Assembly (NCBI GenBank): GCA_038277395.1
Contig: CM076197.1
Coordinates: 78,911,951-78,975,950 of the forward strand
Direction of reading: 5' to 3'
DNA length: 64,000 nucleotides
Origin: Dryocosmus kuriphilus
Lineage: Eukaryota > Arthropoda > Insecta > Hymenoptera > Cynipidae
Position numbers and translations under genes: made by a program. The notes under the pieces were generated by a model. The model was not told the DNA's origin. It searched no databases and saw nothing but the letters and a program-made list of their open reading frames with translations. This document shows positions 12,401-21,469 of this stretch, in pieces (position 1 is the first letter of the stretch; every line of letters begins with the position of its first letter).

Positions 12401-12868
12401 TGTTGATGACTCAGCCGAACCATCGAATACTACGCGTGTTTTTGTTGTGACACTATCGGGTTTTATCACCGCATGGTGAGGGAGATAGAAACCACGTTCA
12501 GAAGATTCATTTTTTTCTAATAAACTCATGTGTCCTGCTTGTTTATAACCTTGAATACACTCAGAATAATGTGACTTGAGATCTGGATTTTTTGCGAGTT
12601 TTGACTCTAATGAGAGAAACCGATTGAACGCAGTTTTACGGGATTCGCCAATTTTTTCTTTATTATCGTTAAAGGGTAATTGTACTGTATATCGACCTGA
12701 CGCATCGCGAGTTGTCGTTTTTCTATAATGCAACTCACATGCTTCTTCTTCTGACGACCAGGGAGAAGCCTCGCGAGCTGATTCTACTTCCCACAATAAA
12801 GGCAATTCTGAAAACTTTGTGAAATTACAGTAAATCTTTCCGAGTCTCGATGAGTTTGATGGAAACAT
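9473..12868 (-). CDS. pol: BEL pol: reverse transcriptase, RNase H and integrase
   Basis: This open frame of 1131 residues copies the element RNA into DNA and inserts it. The RT has the catalytic FYVDD motif. The RNase H-like part has GFSDAS, WCDNTTVLAW and NPADLISRG. The integrase has an H2C2-type finger (HAGTQATL ... CVRCF), then core residues in GVDYCGPF (Asp), VYSDNATNFVG (Asp) and GGLWEASVKSF (Glu). The C-terminal domain ends near GTYKRSVKKLYPLP. The start at 12868 is not a real initiator: the frame should be continuous with the protease ahead of it, and a one-base shift near 12865 separates them. This frame is the same as that of gag, which fits an ancestral single gag-pol ORF. Confidence 0.93.
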   Translation of the reverse strand: MFPSNSSRLGKIYCNFTKFSELPLLWEVESAREASPWSSEEEACELHYRKTTTRDASGRYTVQLPFNDNKEKIGESRKTAFNRFLSLESKLAKNPDLKSHYSECIQGYKQAGHMSLLEKNESSERGFYLPHHAVIKPDSVTTKTRVVFDGSAESSTGYSLNDTLMVGPTIQDDLFSTFMRFRIFLFAFTADIEQMYRQIQLYHEHRVFHKILWRDDPNDEIHEYTHNSVTFGTSSAPFLAVRTLHQLADDERDNFPVASSILKRDFYVDDLSTGADTFEEALSIRNDLITLLQKGGFNLRKWRSNDPRLISDINDKSLTSHMSLDPTENVKTLGLCWNPVSDQILYEVNVTNFESPITKRFIFSQTAKLFDPLGLLGPVVMIAKLLIQDLWKLKLSWDETVPEKFQKKWIEYREQLPLLNKVQFNRCITVPNMSRIEIHGFSDASVKAYGAALYLRCTDFNGTHHVSLICAKSRVAPLSTMKKETNVSPTIPKLELCAAYQLAKLLDSTRQSINLKIANTHLWCDNTTVLAWIKIESHKLPTFIANRVAEIQSLTNIRDWKYVPTDKNPADLISRGQTPREFLASDFWQRGPTWLHEDIKKWPEQPIHKGDIPGVKKNVTGIFSLKMTISNWQLLEEYSSFSKLNRVLAYVLRFIRNIRDKNKDSRNKGPISILELELAHNLIINQVQATAFSKDIEKLSCGKIIDQKGGLSSLNPFLDNDRILRVGSRLKHSAIPESQKFPIILPRGHHITKLIIRDEHLKRMHAGTQATLYGVRQRYRPIDGKNVTRHLIRNCVRCFRAKPRGINYITGNLPEHRLLSTRPFLNVGVDYCGPFFIEEKRVRNRSQVKVYVSIFVCFSSKAVHLEVVCDLTTEAFLGCFRRFISRSGKPDTVYSDNATNFVGANKEIQQLYKFIKASQNDSEIQDFFLDQKINWRFIPPQSPNFGGLWEASVKSFKHHFLRTVGTTLLTYDQLETYVIEVEAILNSHPLTPFSSDPNDLLPLSPGHLLIGSPLTNYPQSDLRDTRSWRLSSWKHAQKMRQNFWARWHAEYLNEMISRSKWQPGTQQDEIQVGTLVVLKEDNLPPMAWKLGRIVQVFPGEDKIVPVVLVKTQCGTYKRSVKKLYPLPITYN

Positions 12869-13702
12869 CCTGCAACGACCCAGCCGAGCTCAGTTTCTTG
12901 AAGCACAGCTTCATGATTTTCAATAGAAATTTGACCTGTATGTAAGAATTGATAAAAGTATTGAGCCCCAAGAATAATATCAACCTCAGCGGGACAGTGA
13001 AATTCTGGATCAGCGAGAAATATTCCTTTCGGAATCGGGATTGATTTTCGATTAATCAATACTGATGGCATTGTTGAGCCGATGCGACTGACTACAAATA
13101 GTGAGAGATCATGTTTTCGATCATTGTATCGAGACTTAATGGTAGCTCTTGTAGTGTACTTTACTGTGGTTGAGAGTTCATCGACTGCGTCGAGTGGAAT
13201 TTCCACAGCTGTCTTTTTGAGACCGATTTTGATCGCAAATTTTTCTGTGATCACGTGGGGTTGGGAACCTGAATCTAGCATAACACGACATGCATGCGAA
13301 CGGCCTTGCTCGTCGATGACGTCGACTATGGCAGTTGCCAAGACAACTTCAGGCGGAATAAATAATTGATAACTTGCAATGGAATTGGGTGATGTTTTAC
13401 TGGACTGATTGGTTTGATCATTATTCGTGGGCTGATTGGATAAAAGTATTTGGTTATTTTGAGAATTCGATTCAGGAAGTTTTTTATCAAAGTGTAGAAG
13501 CGAATTATGCCGTTTTCCGCACTTACGACGTCCGCTTGATAGACAATTTCTCGGTTGGTGTTTACCGCGTAAACAATTTGTGCAAAGTGAGGCATTTTTA
13601 GCTGATTCATACCTGTCTTTTGTGGATAACGCTAAGAATTGGTGACACGAAAAAATACCGTGTTCACCCTTACAAATGAAACATGTGAATTTTTTATTAT
13701 TT
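12784..13702 (-). CDS. BEL gag zinc knuckles and aspartic protease, out of frame with its neighbours
   Basis: An open frame without stops runs from just after the gag stop. It starts with a zinc-binding stretch (TCFICKGEHGIFSC, then LCTNCLRGKHQPRNC), passes a low-complexity Asn/Ser linker and enters a pepsin-like retroviral protease with LDSGSQPHVIT. It ends with ELGWVVAG, the usual lead into BEL reverse transcriptase. No ATG is needed because it would be made as part of gag-pol. It is offset by +1 from gag at about 13703 and by -1 to the RT frame at about 12865, so the two shifts cancel. Confidence 0.85.
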
Positions 13703-14881
13703 TTAGTCTACTTGATTGTTATGTGAATTTTGATTGAAGGATGTGGAAGTACCTGTAAAAGGTGACCGAGATTTCGGATTGAAAGGAATATTGTTTTTTG
13801 ACTGAAATGTTTTCTTAGAATTCGGTTGATACGTAGCAGCCCTTGTCTCTTCTTCAATTTGAGAGCGGCGCTGTAAAAAGTCTAGCATGCTTTTAAGAGT
13901 GGGGAGATCCATATCACAAATAAATTCCTCCCATTTTTCAACAGTGTAATTATTCAATTTACTTTTAATTAAATGAATGAGCATGAAAGTCCATTGATCG
14001 ACATCGACGGAGAGAGCGCGGAGAGCGCGAAGGTGTTTTTGTATGGTGTCATGTAATTGGCGAACTGAAAAGTCTTTTGAAACTGGTTTTAAATCATAAA
14101 GAGCTTTAACATAATTATCGATAATTATCTTTTTGTTATGATAGCGGCCTTTTAGCAGTTCCCAAGCTACTGTGTAGTTTTCGCGGGTAGTTTCTAACGA
14201 CGCGATTATGTTCGCGGCATCCCCAGTTACTGAACCCTTTAAATAATGAAATTTCTGAATTGTCGGAAGGTCGTTATCACTGTGAATCATCGAATTAAAT
14301 GAATCATAAAATCCAAGCCATGTTTCGATATTACCCGAGAAGACTGGAATTTTAAGATCTGGAAGATTACGATGTGCAAGACGACGCGATAAATTTAAAC
14401 TCTGAATTTGCGGGGCATTAGCCTCACTGTTTTCTGGAATTGGATTATTGATTTGCAAAAGATTTGAAGCAGATGAGCCAAGAGTCATATTGTTTTCTCC
14501 TACGCGTTTGTCTGTTCGACTGTCATTGGATGATTGTGAGAGATTTGGAGTGCTTGCGACAGAAGACACGGAGCAATTTCTTTTTATTAATGCTTTGATT
14601 TTACCGCACGCAGAGTAATATCTGTTTTCAAAATTCGCTCGTTCTTCAATACTATCCGTCTCTTCTGCCGAGCCCTCCTCGATTATTGCTTCTATCGCAT
14701 CCTGAATGCTTGAAAACTTTTCTAAAAGAGGAAGAACCCTTTCTTTTAACCGTGTTTCTAAATCTAGACTTTCGATATCAGTTTCATCGTTAATTGAATC
14801 CAAGAATTTTTCTAGACAAGTTAATTGACTCTTCACATTTCCGAGTTTCCTTCTCAATTTTTTAAACTCTTCTGTTTCCAT
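13703..14881 (-). CDS. gag: BEL gag
   Basis: 392 residues starting METEEFKKLRRKLG. An N-terminal coiled-coil-like region is followed by an acidic linker and then the capsid-like domain with LPDLKIPVFSGN, GFYDSFNSMIH and KFHYLKGSVTGDA, which is typical of BEL/Pao gag. It ends after SHNNQVD at a TAA. The zinc knuckles that should follow are in the next frame (+1), so a single indel near 13703 probably truncates an originally continuous gag-pol. Particle assembly is the expected role. Confidence 0.92.
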   Translation of the reverse strand: METEEFKKLRRKLGNVKSQLTCLEKFLDSINDETDIESLDLETRLKERVLPLLEKFSSIQDAIEAIIEEGSAEETDSIEERANFENRYYSACGKIKALIKRNCSVSSVASTPNLSQSSNDSRTDKRVGENNMTLGSSASNLLQINNPIPENSEANAPQIQSLNLSRRLAHRNLPDLKIPVFSGNIETWLGFYDSFNSMIHSDNDLPTIQKFHYLKGSVTGDAANIIASLETTRENYTVAWELLKGRYHNKKIIIDNYVKALYDLKPVSKDFSVRQLHDTIQKHLRALRALSVDVDQWTFMLIHLIKSKLNNYTVEKWEEFICDMDLPTLKSMLDFLQRRSQIEEETRAATYQPNSKKTFQSKNNIPFNPKSRSPFTGTSTSFNQNSHNNQVD

Positions 14882-15507
14882 TTTTACACAATTAAATTTT
14901 CATACGTGAACGAGGTTAAAACAGTTCGAGAGGGAGAACAGATAAATAATAATGGGAATAAAAGGATATTGGTAGATCAAATAACCACTTACATACTTGG
15001 AGCTTGTCAGATTCGCTGAGATAAGACCTGGGACTGCTGTATCTGCTTGCTGCTCACTGGATGCTGCTTGTAGGATGAAAATTTCATCAGCTTGAATTTT
15101 TCTGTTGAACCATCAATGTCGGTGAACTTCAATCCATTTTTGGATAACTTGTTTTGAATTTGTCCGATTACTGCGTCACTAATTGTTTTTGTCACACATC
15201 GGTATTGAATGATTTCAGATACTTCTGTTTCTCTGAATTGTTTTGTAAAGCACTGTCACTAACTCGATTTTGTACGTAATGTTTTGTAACTGTCGTCCCG
15301 AAGTGAAATTTATGGTGTGTATATGTTTTCTCATATTGAATATGCACTGTTCTGTAAAATTCCACTGCTTGTGGATCACTGATTGTCACTGTTTGTTAGT
15401 TTTCACTTCGATTGCTTAACAGCCACTGAACTCACGAACGAATAGTCGCGTTTCTTGTAGAAATGTTTCTACACCGATGGTTTACATTTGGCTCTCGAAG
15501 GACCAAA
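14882..15507 (-). other. BEL 5' leader with primer-binding site
   Basis: Immediately after the 5' LTR the minus strand reads TGGTCCTTCGAGAGCC (about 15492-15507), a primer-binding site of the kind seen in BEL/Pao elements. The tRNA was not determined. The remaining ~600 bases up to the gag ATG hold only short frames. Confidence 0.7.
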
Positions 15508-15510
15508 AAA

Positions 15511-16214
15511 TGTTTGTTTGTGAATCTTTGTAAATTTATTTAATATCTGTTTGTGCCTGTAAAAAAGATTATCTTATTTCTTAGTTGTGGGTGAAGGTCC
15601 AAAAAAATGCAATTTGCTCAGTTCTTCACAGTAATAACATATATATTTTACACAACACAAAAGAAAAACAGAATTTATTTACAGAATTGTCGAGAGATGA
15701 CAAATTGAATAAAGTAGAGTTAGCGAACAGAAATTTTGAGCAATGTTATGCGACCGATGGTTGAAAGGTATCTAACAGAATTTTGTGTCGAAAAGGTACA
15801 TTGAAGTTCAAGTCGAAATACCGGTAGTGGGAGTTTTGACCAATCAGGCTGTAACATTTGTCGGAGTCCGAATGCGACCCACCCTCTACAGAAGGGCAGG
15901 CAATGCGACGTGACAATCTTTGGATTTTCCCATAATAAATTACCCTAAGACGGTCGTCCTTGGTTTCTCCGAAGGTTTCTCTCATTTATCTTGATGGTCG
16001 CATCATGAAATATCCAAGATCGTCCGCACAGTAAAATTTCTCGAGAACTAGCAGATTTAGAAGAATGCTTAATCCTAAACAAATGTACGCCTCACGTTTT
16101 GAAATGAAAGGAAACCTTCCCAGAAAACAAATCTTCTAGCCACAAAGATTTTCTCTGAGTAGTCTCTAAATTATTTACTAGCAATTTATCATTATTTATA
16201 TATAGGACTGAACA
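15511..16214 (-). repeat. 5' LTR of the BEL/Pao element
   Basis: Direct repeat of 8555-9257 with about one percent difference. On the minus strand it should contain the promoter and poly(A) site. TGTT...AACA ends are preserved. Confidence 0.95.
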
Positions 16215-17135
16215 AATTAAAAACGATTAAATTGTATTAAAATGAAAGCAAAGTGATAATTGAACAAAAATGACAATATTTATTGATAAAGAATTCTATG
16301 AATTAATAATATTAACAAAATTATTCAATTTGATACCCACCAACTCACCGTCGTAGTCCTTGAGTTTAAGATATTTATCCAATATTGCAGTTATGGACAT
16401 TATGTTTGAAGTATCTTCCGGATAGAATATTTCTATTATCCGATTAGATCTTATTTCATCCATTATTTTAAATATTTCAGTTTTATTTTCCTCACTTGCT
16501 CGCATGTATTTAATATAGAGTCTGCAACACAAAATTTATCTATATTAATTTTTATCTTTTACAAAAACAAAAAAAAGAAATGATCATTACAAATTATAAT
16601 TCTAACCTTCTCGTTCCAATCTTCAAGCGAAAGAGTGATCCCTTCAGAATGAGGGAGAGGTTTGGATCTTTTTAGTAGTTGGTTTGAAGAAACTGAAGCC
16701 TTTCTTTTTCTGTGTTCAGGATTTAAGTTTTTCCTCATCGTTTTTAAAACGAAATGACAAAAAATCCATGTTGGTTTCCTTGTCATAAAAATGCTTCTGA
16801 AATATAAATGATATATTTTTTGTTAATAAAGAGAGCGTCCTATTTAAAAAGAGTAAATAGGCATTGTAAACAAGGAAAATTTATACTTACATAGCCATTT
16901 GGATAGCAATTCGCTTTGCAGTTTTGGAAAGGCACTTATAATGGCTTTCGCAGCATCCTCCTTATTTTGGGATGAAGGGTTGCTAAAAAAAAGCGAATGT
17001 TTAAAAAAATGAATGAACATATGCAATTTTATATTGGGATTTGAGTTACATTACCAGAAACTTACTTTCCAAAAAGTGCGAAGTATGGAAGAGGTAAATG
17101 GAGTGGGAAGCAAGAATAAAGGTAAATCGAGTGTA

Positions 17136-17161
17136 GGGGAGAGTCGGCTATGGTAGCGGGC
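17136..17161. repeat. Left TIR of the pogo-like element
   Basis: Begins GGGGAGAGTCGGCTATGGT directly after TA. It matches the reverse complement of 22871-22896. Confidence 0.9.
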
Positions 17162-17431
17162 TTTGAATGAAATGTCCTATAAATTATGATTGAACTGTGA
17201 TTTTCATGTATGCATGTTTCTAGGTGAGGCTCACATAATCAGAGAACGTACGTTATTACTCAAAACTGGTTTTTAACTACGTCATTTTTTTCAGTTTAAT
17301 AAATTCATAGGTGTTACATTTCGACCAGCATGCCCCATAGGGTGGGGTATGGTGGTCGTCATATTACTGCCAGTTTATTTCAATAAAATGAACATTGTAG
17401 AATAAAAAGTATACAGTAGGATGATTCTTAA

Positions 17432-18159
17432 GGGGTTATACCTATGTGAATTTTTTTTTTTTTCGATTTTTTTTTTATTGGTTAAAAGTATGCTAAAACA
17501 TCCCTAGAATTGAAATAAAAAAAGTCCAAATACTAATATACTTCAGACAATTTTTGAGAATTAATTTTTTGAAGTAACTACAATACAAATCTATAACGTT
17601 TTGAAACTTTAAACGCGTTTATTTCGAAACCGTGTTTTTGAAATCGACCGGAAACGAAACTCTTGGAGTTTTCATCCGGTTGATTTGAAATTTTAACGGT
17701 AGCTTCTTGGTATGATTATCTAGTGAAGTACACACGATTTTAGAAATTGGTTTTAAAAAAAAAAAGTTATAAACAAGTAAAGTCATTTTTTTTTGTCAAA
17801 AATGCAACTTTTTGTTTCAACGGTTGCCATTTTGCGAAAAATTGATATTAAACTATAGTCGTGTGTACTTCACTAGTAAAACGAATGCAGATTATGAAAA
17901 AATTATTTTTATTGTTCCAGATGATGATAGGGCTGCGTAATGTGTCCGGCCGCGGAACATCTTTTTAAAATAGTACATCAGTTATCATATGCTGCAGCCG
18001 CCATTTTGTTTCAAATTTCGAATAAAAAAATTTTTTTGTACTCTTAAAGAGCTGCCCTATCGATTAGTATATTATTTGTAAAACCTTTTTCACAAAATCA
18101 ATTTAAAAAAAAATTCTGAAAAAACCCTTGTTTTTTAGTCTTCACATAGGTATAACCCC
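17432..18159. mobile_element. 728-bp MITE with TTAA target duplication, nested in the pogo element
   Basis: Perfect 19-bp terminal inverted repeats GGGGTTATACCTATGTGAA are flanked by TTAA on both sides (17428-17431 and 18160-18163). No coding frame is present. TTAA targets are used by piggyBac and Kolobok elements; the ends starting GGGG fit Kolobok better than the usual piggyBac CCC, but this is inference. Confidence 0.88.
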
Positions 18160-18657
18160 TTAAGAGTGTAATGTAGCGAAGAAAAATTATTCCAGACATA
18201 TTCAACACTAAATAAAGGTTATCTGATCAATCAAAGTAAAGTATGTTGCAAATCCCAGTTATAACCTCTTGCTCCCTGAAAAATCTATTATGCTTGTAGA
18301 AATCTGCAATCGCCTTTAATAGGTATCTTGTTTACCGACGGATACCAAAGGCGCGAAAATTCAAAACACAATAATCAATCATTTTTCAAATCCTTTTTAT
18401 TGCATTTAGTTGATATTTTCTTTTTTATTCAATATTGACAAGGTACTGTTGAGTTAATATTGAACGAAAATATTATATTGATATAATTATTATATTGAAT
18501 TATATATGTCTAAAAGCATATTTGGGATCTTAAACTGAGTTTCGAATCTTTACAACTGTTATCGATTATTTAAAGCTAACAATAAATATTGACAAATCAT
18601 AGTTTATTCCTGGTTGATTTCTATTTTGTGTTTTATGTTAAATTTAAATAGATTATA

Positions 18658-18734
18658 CAGGGTGCGGCAAAACTCCCTCCCTAGTTTCAGTTGCGTTTGT
18701 TAACAAACTAGGGAGAGAGTTTTGCCGCACCCTA
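18658..18734. mobile_element. 77-bp hairpin MITE
   Basis: Arms 'cagggtgcggcaaaactc' and their reverse complement enclose a short loop, with TA on each side. The near-perfect palindrome of 30-bp arms could be a minimal mariner-type MITE. Confidence 0.7.
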
Positions 18735-19019
18735 TATTTAGCATAGATTATTAAATTTGGAAAATGCATATCTAAATATTATATAATTTTTACAACTTTG
18801 CAAAGGATTTTTTAAAGAATAAAATACATTTTAACAATAATAAGATCTTTTATACCTAATTCATATTTAATTATTATTTTTAAGAACTTGCTCAATTATA
18901 ATTGAACATACAATGAACACATAATAAACAACTTATATTTAAATATATTCTGATCAATTTAAACGTAATTGTATATGCCAATACGTTGAAATAAAATATA
19001 TAAATCTCTTTAGTAATTT

Positions 19020-19330
19020 TTAGAGTACGCTGTAAATCCGATTAATTTATATCAATATTTTTAGCTCAATATAATATACGATTCCGGACTAATATGCTGT
19101 AATACTGATGAATTTACCTATTTTAATATTTTAGCTAAATAATATACGAATTTGGACTAGTACGCTGTACAACTTATTATTTTACCTATATTAATGTTTA
19201 GGACTAAATAATAATACACCTGCGAATCTTGACTAGTGCACTGTAAATCTAATTATCTAAACATTTATACGTATGAATATTTACAGCTAAATAATATAGG
19301 TACAAATTTGGACTAGAAGCGTTTCTCTGT
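19020..19330. repeat. Degenerate ~65-90-bp tandem repeats downstream of the transposase gene
   Basis: The landmark 'ggacta(g)tacgctgtaa' recurs near 19025, 19087, 19155, 19224 and, partly, 19312, each followed by 'taatatt...agctaaataatata'. It lies just past the transposase stop, inside the element. Confidence 0.6.
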
Positions 19331-19336
19331 TGTGAT

Positions 19337-21469
19337 CTAATCAGCGTTGCATTCCACGCAAGTATAAAACTTATTCTTCTTTGTTAGAGAAACACATTTC
19401 TCGTGGGACCATTCTTCGCAAATTTGGCATTGAATCCAGTTCTCTCCTGGAATCGACTGGCTGTAAGAGCTCAGACAAATCGTACATAGGGCATCATCAT
19501 TTTCCTTTCCAACATCGTTGATACCATTAAAGGTATTTTTACTCATTTTCTTGGTTGCTCTAACACCTTTTCCTACCTTCAGAGCTTTCACTTTCGCCTT
19601 GAACGCTGTATCGACATTTACTTTTTTCTTAGGTTGTTTTCGAGATTGTTTTTCTCCTTTTACTTTAACAGTCGATTTATTCGTTTGCAAAGCTTCAATG
19701 TACTCTAAAGTTGTGAGAATAGCGGTCTGACCTCGATTCTTAGAAGGTTTTCTCTTTTTTGCAACGTACGATGCTTTTGGAATTGGCAATATAGCATTGA
19801 GATGAAATGCTGTCGATTCTTTTAGCGGTTGAACCTTCTCTGATTCTTTTGGAATTGGCGTTATAGCATTACGATGAGATGCCACAGCTTCTTTCAGTGG
19901 TTGAAGGTCCTGTGAAGCTTTTGGAATCGGCATTATAGTATTAAGATGAGATGCCGTGGGTTCTTTTTTCTTTTCCACTGTTTCAGCTAGCGATACGCCG
20001 ATATTATTCGTCACGAGTGTTTGAAGCTGATGTACCTCGGATTTAATCTGTTTGATTTCTACAACCATTTCCTGTATTTTTTTCTGGCACATTGAATTCT
20101 CATTGCAAGAGATTACTTCCTCTTCTTCACAGAGTCCGGAAGACGAATCGTGCGGATGCTCTTCAAGTAAATTCGAATTGTTAGAATTTTCAACACTTTG
20201 GTTCGTTTGAACTTCATCATTGAGGATGTCGATATCTGTCGTAGCCGAAGGACTGAATTCGTCTTCTGCAAAAATTTCGCTATTAAGTGGATATATTCCG
20301 GATGCTTTAAATCCACTGATAGCATTTTCGGGTGTTGCAGCCTTCAAATAGCTATGCCCAAAGATTGTAGAAAGGTCATTCAATGTGATAATCTGACCTG
20401 GGTGCGCTCGTAACCATTGAAGACACGCTTCTGCGTGGTAAGAACTAAGTGGTTTCATAAAAGAACGATCTAGCGGCTGCAATCTGTGGGACGTATGAGG
20501 CGGAATACATAAAATGTATACGTGATTTTTTCTAGCAGCTAAAAGAAACTCCAAGTTCTTGGTGTGCGTTGAGTGTCCGTCCAGGATTAGTAATACTGGA
20601 TCATCTGCCGTTGGTTTGACATGTTTCAGAAAATGGTTAAACCATGTCGGGTAAAAAATTTCTGTTTGCATCCATCCAGAAGGATGGCAAACAAGACACG
20701 TTCCTGGAGGAGCATTTACGAGGTATTTCAAATTATATTTGACCCTCGGATAGATCATCAATGGCGGTATAAAATTTCCTGCAGCATTGCAGCAAATTGC
20801 TGCGGTCACAGTTGTGCCACGTTCTGCTGATGTTAAGACTCCAACTTGACGAATGCCTTTTTGAGAAATGACTTTTGGTTGTTTTTTTGGTACAACTGTA
20901 GTTCCAGTCTCATCTTCGTTAAAGATTCTGTGTGGTGGGAATTTATGCTCAATCATAAGGTCAGTGAGTAAATTAAAGAATTTCTCTTTCACTGCCTTGT
21001 TAAACCCAGTTGCTCTTGCAAACGATGTACTTTCTGGAGTTCGCAATGCGAGCTCAGGGTGTCTTTTCATGAATAATCTATACCAATCCTTCCCTGCCAG
21101 TCCATCTCTTTTGTTGAAGTGATGACGTAATTTCAAACATTCTGCAAATTGAAAGGCTAATTGACGCAGCTCTTTTGGAGTAAGTCCGAAGAACCTCCTA
21201 TCCATTTCACGAATATGTTCTACCAGTGCCTTTTCTTGTTCATCAGAGAATGTGGATTTAAATCCACCATGCTTAACCACTTGTAGATTATTCAATCCAT
21301 CATTTTCCACTACCATTTTCCACCGTCTTCTCAAAGTTGTTGTCGGTATTTTATAAGCTGCAGACGTTTTAGTAATGGATAATTTTTTGTCTTGTATATC
21401 CTTAAGAGCCAGCTTTAAAGATATATCATCCCATTCTCTAGGTTGTTCTTTTTTCTTATAAAAACGCAT
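19337..21469 (-). CDS. pogo-like transposase with C-terminal PHD finger
   Basis: 710 residues. An N-terminal psq-type helix-turn-helix (residues ~15-52, SITKTSAAYKIPTTTLRRRW) is followed by a CENP-B-like DNA-binding region (~70-140). The DDE domain has acidic residues at D186 (FNEDETG), D297 (LILDGHSTH) and D334 (LQPLDRSFMKP), a DD36D arrangement typical of pogo/Tigger. A coiled coil lies at about 455-490. Residues ~504-570 hold three 24-residue repeats of the type ASHxNxIxPIPKxSxxxQPLKE, followed by basic stretches. Residues ~657-708 form a C4HC3 PHD finger (CTIC ... CQIC ... H ... C ... CVEC). The protein should cut and paste the element in the nucleus; the PHD finger may direct it to chromatin. 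The frame is intact, so it could be active. Confidence 0.93.
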   Translation of the reverse strand: MRFYKKKEQPREWDDISLKLALKDIQDKKLSITKTSAAYKIPTTTLRRRWKMVVENDGLNNLQVVKHGGFKSTFSDEQEKALVEHIREMDRRFFGLTPKELRQLAFQFAECLKLRHHFNKRDGLAGKDWYRLFMKRHPELALRTPESTSFARATGFNKAVKEKFFNLLTDLMIEHKFPPHRIFNEDETGTTVVPKKQPKVISQKGIRQVGVLTSAERGTTVTAAICCNAAGNFIPPLMIYPRVKYNLKYLVNAPPGTCLVCHPSGWMQTEIFYPTWFNHFLKHVKPTADDPVLLILDGHSTHTKNLEFLLAARKNHVYILCIPPHTSHRLQPLDRSFMKPLSSYHAEACLQWLRAHPGQIITLNDLSTIFGHSYLKAATPENAISGFKASGIYPLNSEIFAEDEFSPSATTDIDILNDEVQTNQSVENSNNSNLLEEHPHDSSSGLCEEEEVISCNENSMCQKKIQEMVVEIKQIKSEVHQLQTLVTNNIGVSLAETVEKKKEPTASHLNTIMPIPKASQDLQPLKEAVASHRNAITPIPKESEKVQPLKESTAFHLNAILPIPKASYVAKKRKPSKNRGQTAILTTLEYIEALQTNKSTVKVKGEKQSRKQPKKKVNVDTAFKAKVKALKVGKGVRATKKMSKNTFNGINDVGKENDDALCTICLSSYSQSIPGENWIQCQICEEWSHEKCVSLTKKNKFYTCVECNAD

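Larger units (their letters stand above)
8555..16214 (-). mobile_element. Complete BEL/Pao LTR retrotransposon
   Basis: A 7660-bp element with 703/704-bp direct terminal repeats and a 5-bp target duplication AATTA at 8550-8554 and 16215-16219. Order on the minus strand is LTR, primer site, gag, protease, RT, RNase H, integrase, LTR. The LTRs differ at only about seven to ten positions, so the insertion is recent. BEL/Pao assignment rests on the YVDD reverse transcriptase, the gag-protease-RT-RNaseH-integrase order and the absence of env. Confidence 0.95.
7528..16982 (-). pseudogene. Multi-exon gene relic of an uncharacterised insect family, with a BEL element in one intron
   Basis: Exons found by splice sites and reading frame, in transcript order: 16982-16891, 16796-16607, 16521-16349, 8542-8398, 8303-8169, 8031-7691 and 7567-7528. 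Each has an AG before and a GT after (for example tttcag/AAG and AAG/GTAAGAG). Visible text includes AIISAFPKL, HFYDKETNMDFLSFRFK, EIRSNRIIEIF, FLGKFLAIYVQRVLLYI and KAFDTLLKMHFCFGVEY, and the end reads DIFHHPGDENE then stop. The order resembles a pan-arthropod group of uncharacterised proteins; the function is unknown to me. Lesions: an in-frame TGA in the 8031-7691 exon after PNN, a frameshift inside the 16796-16607 exon, and a phase clash between the first two exons. The BEL element sits in the intron between 16349 and 8542. More 5' exons may exist. Confidence 0.6.
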
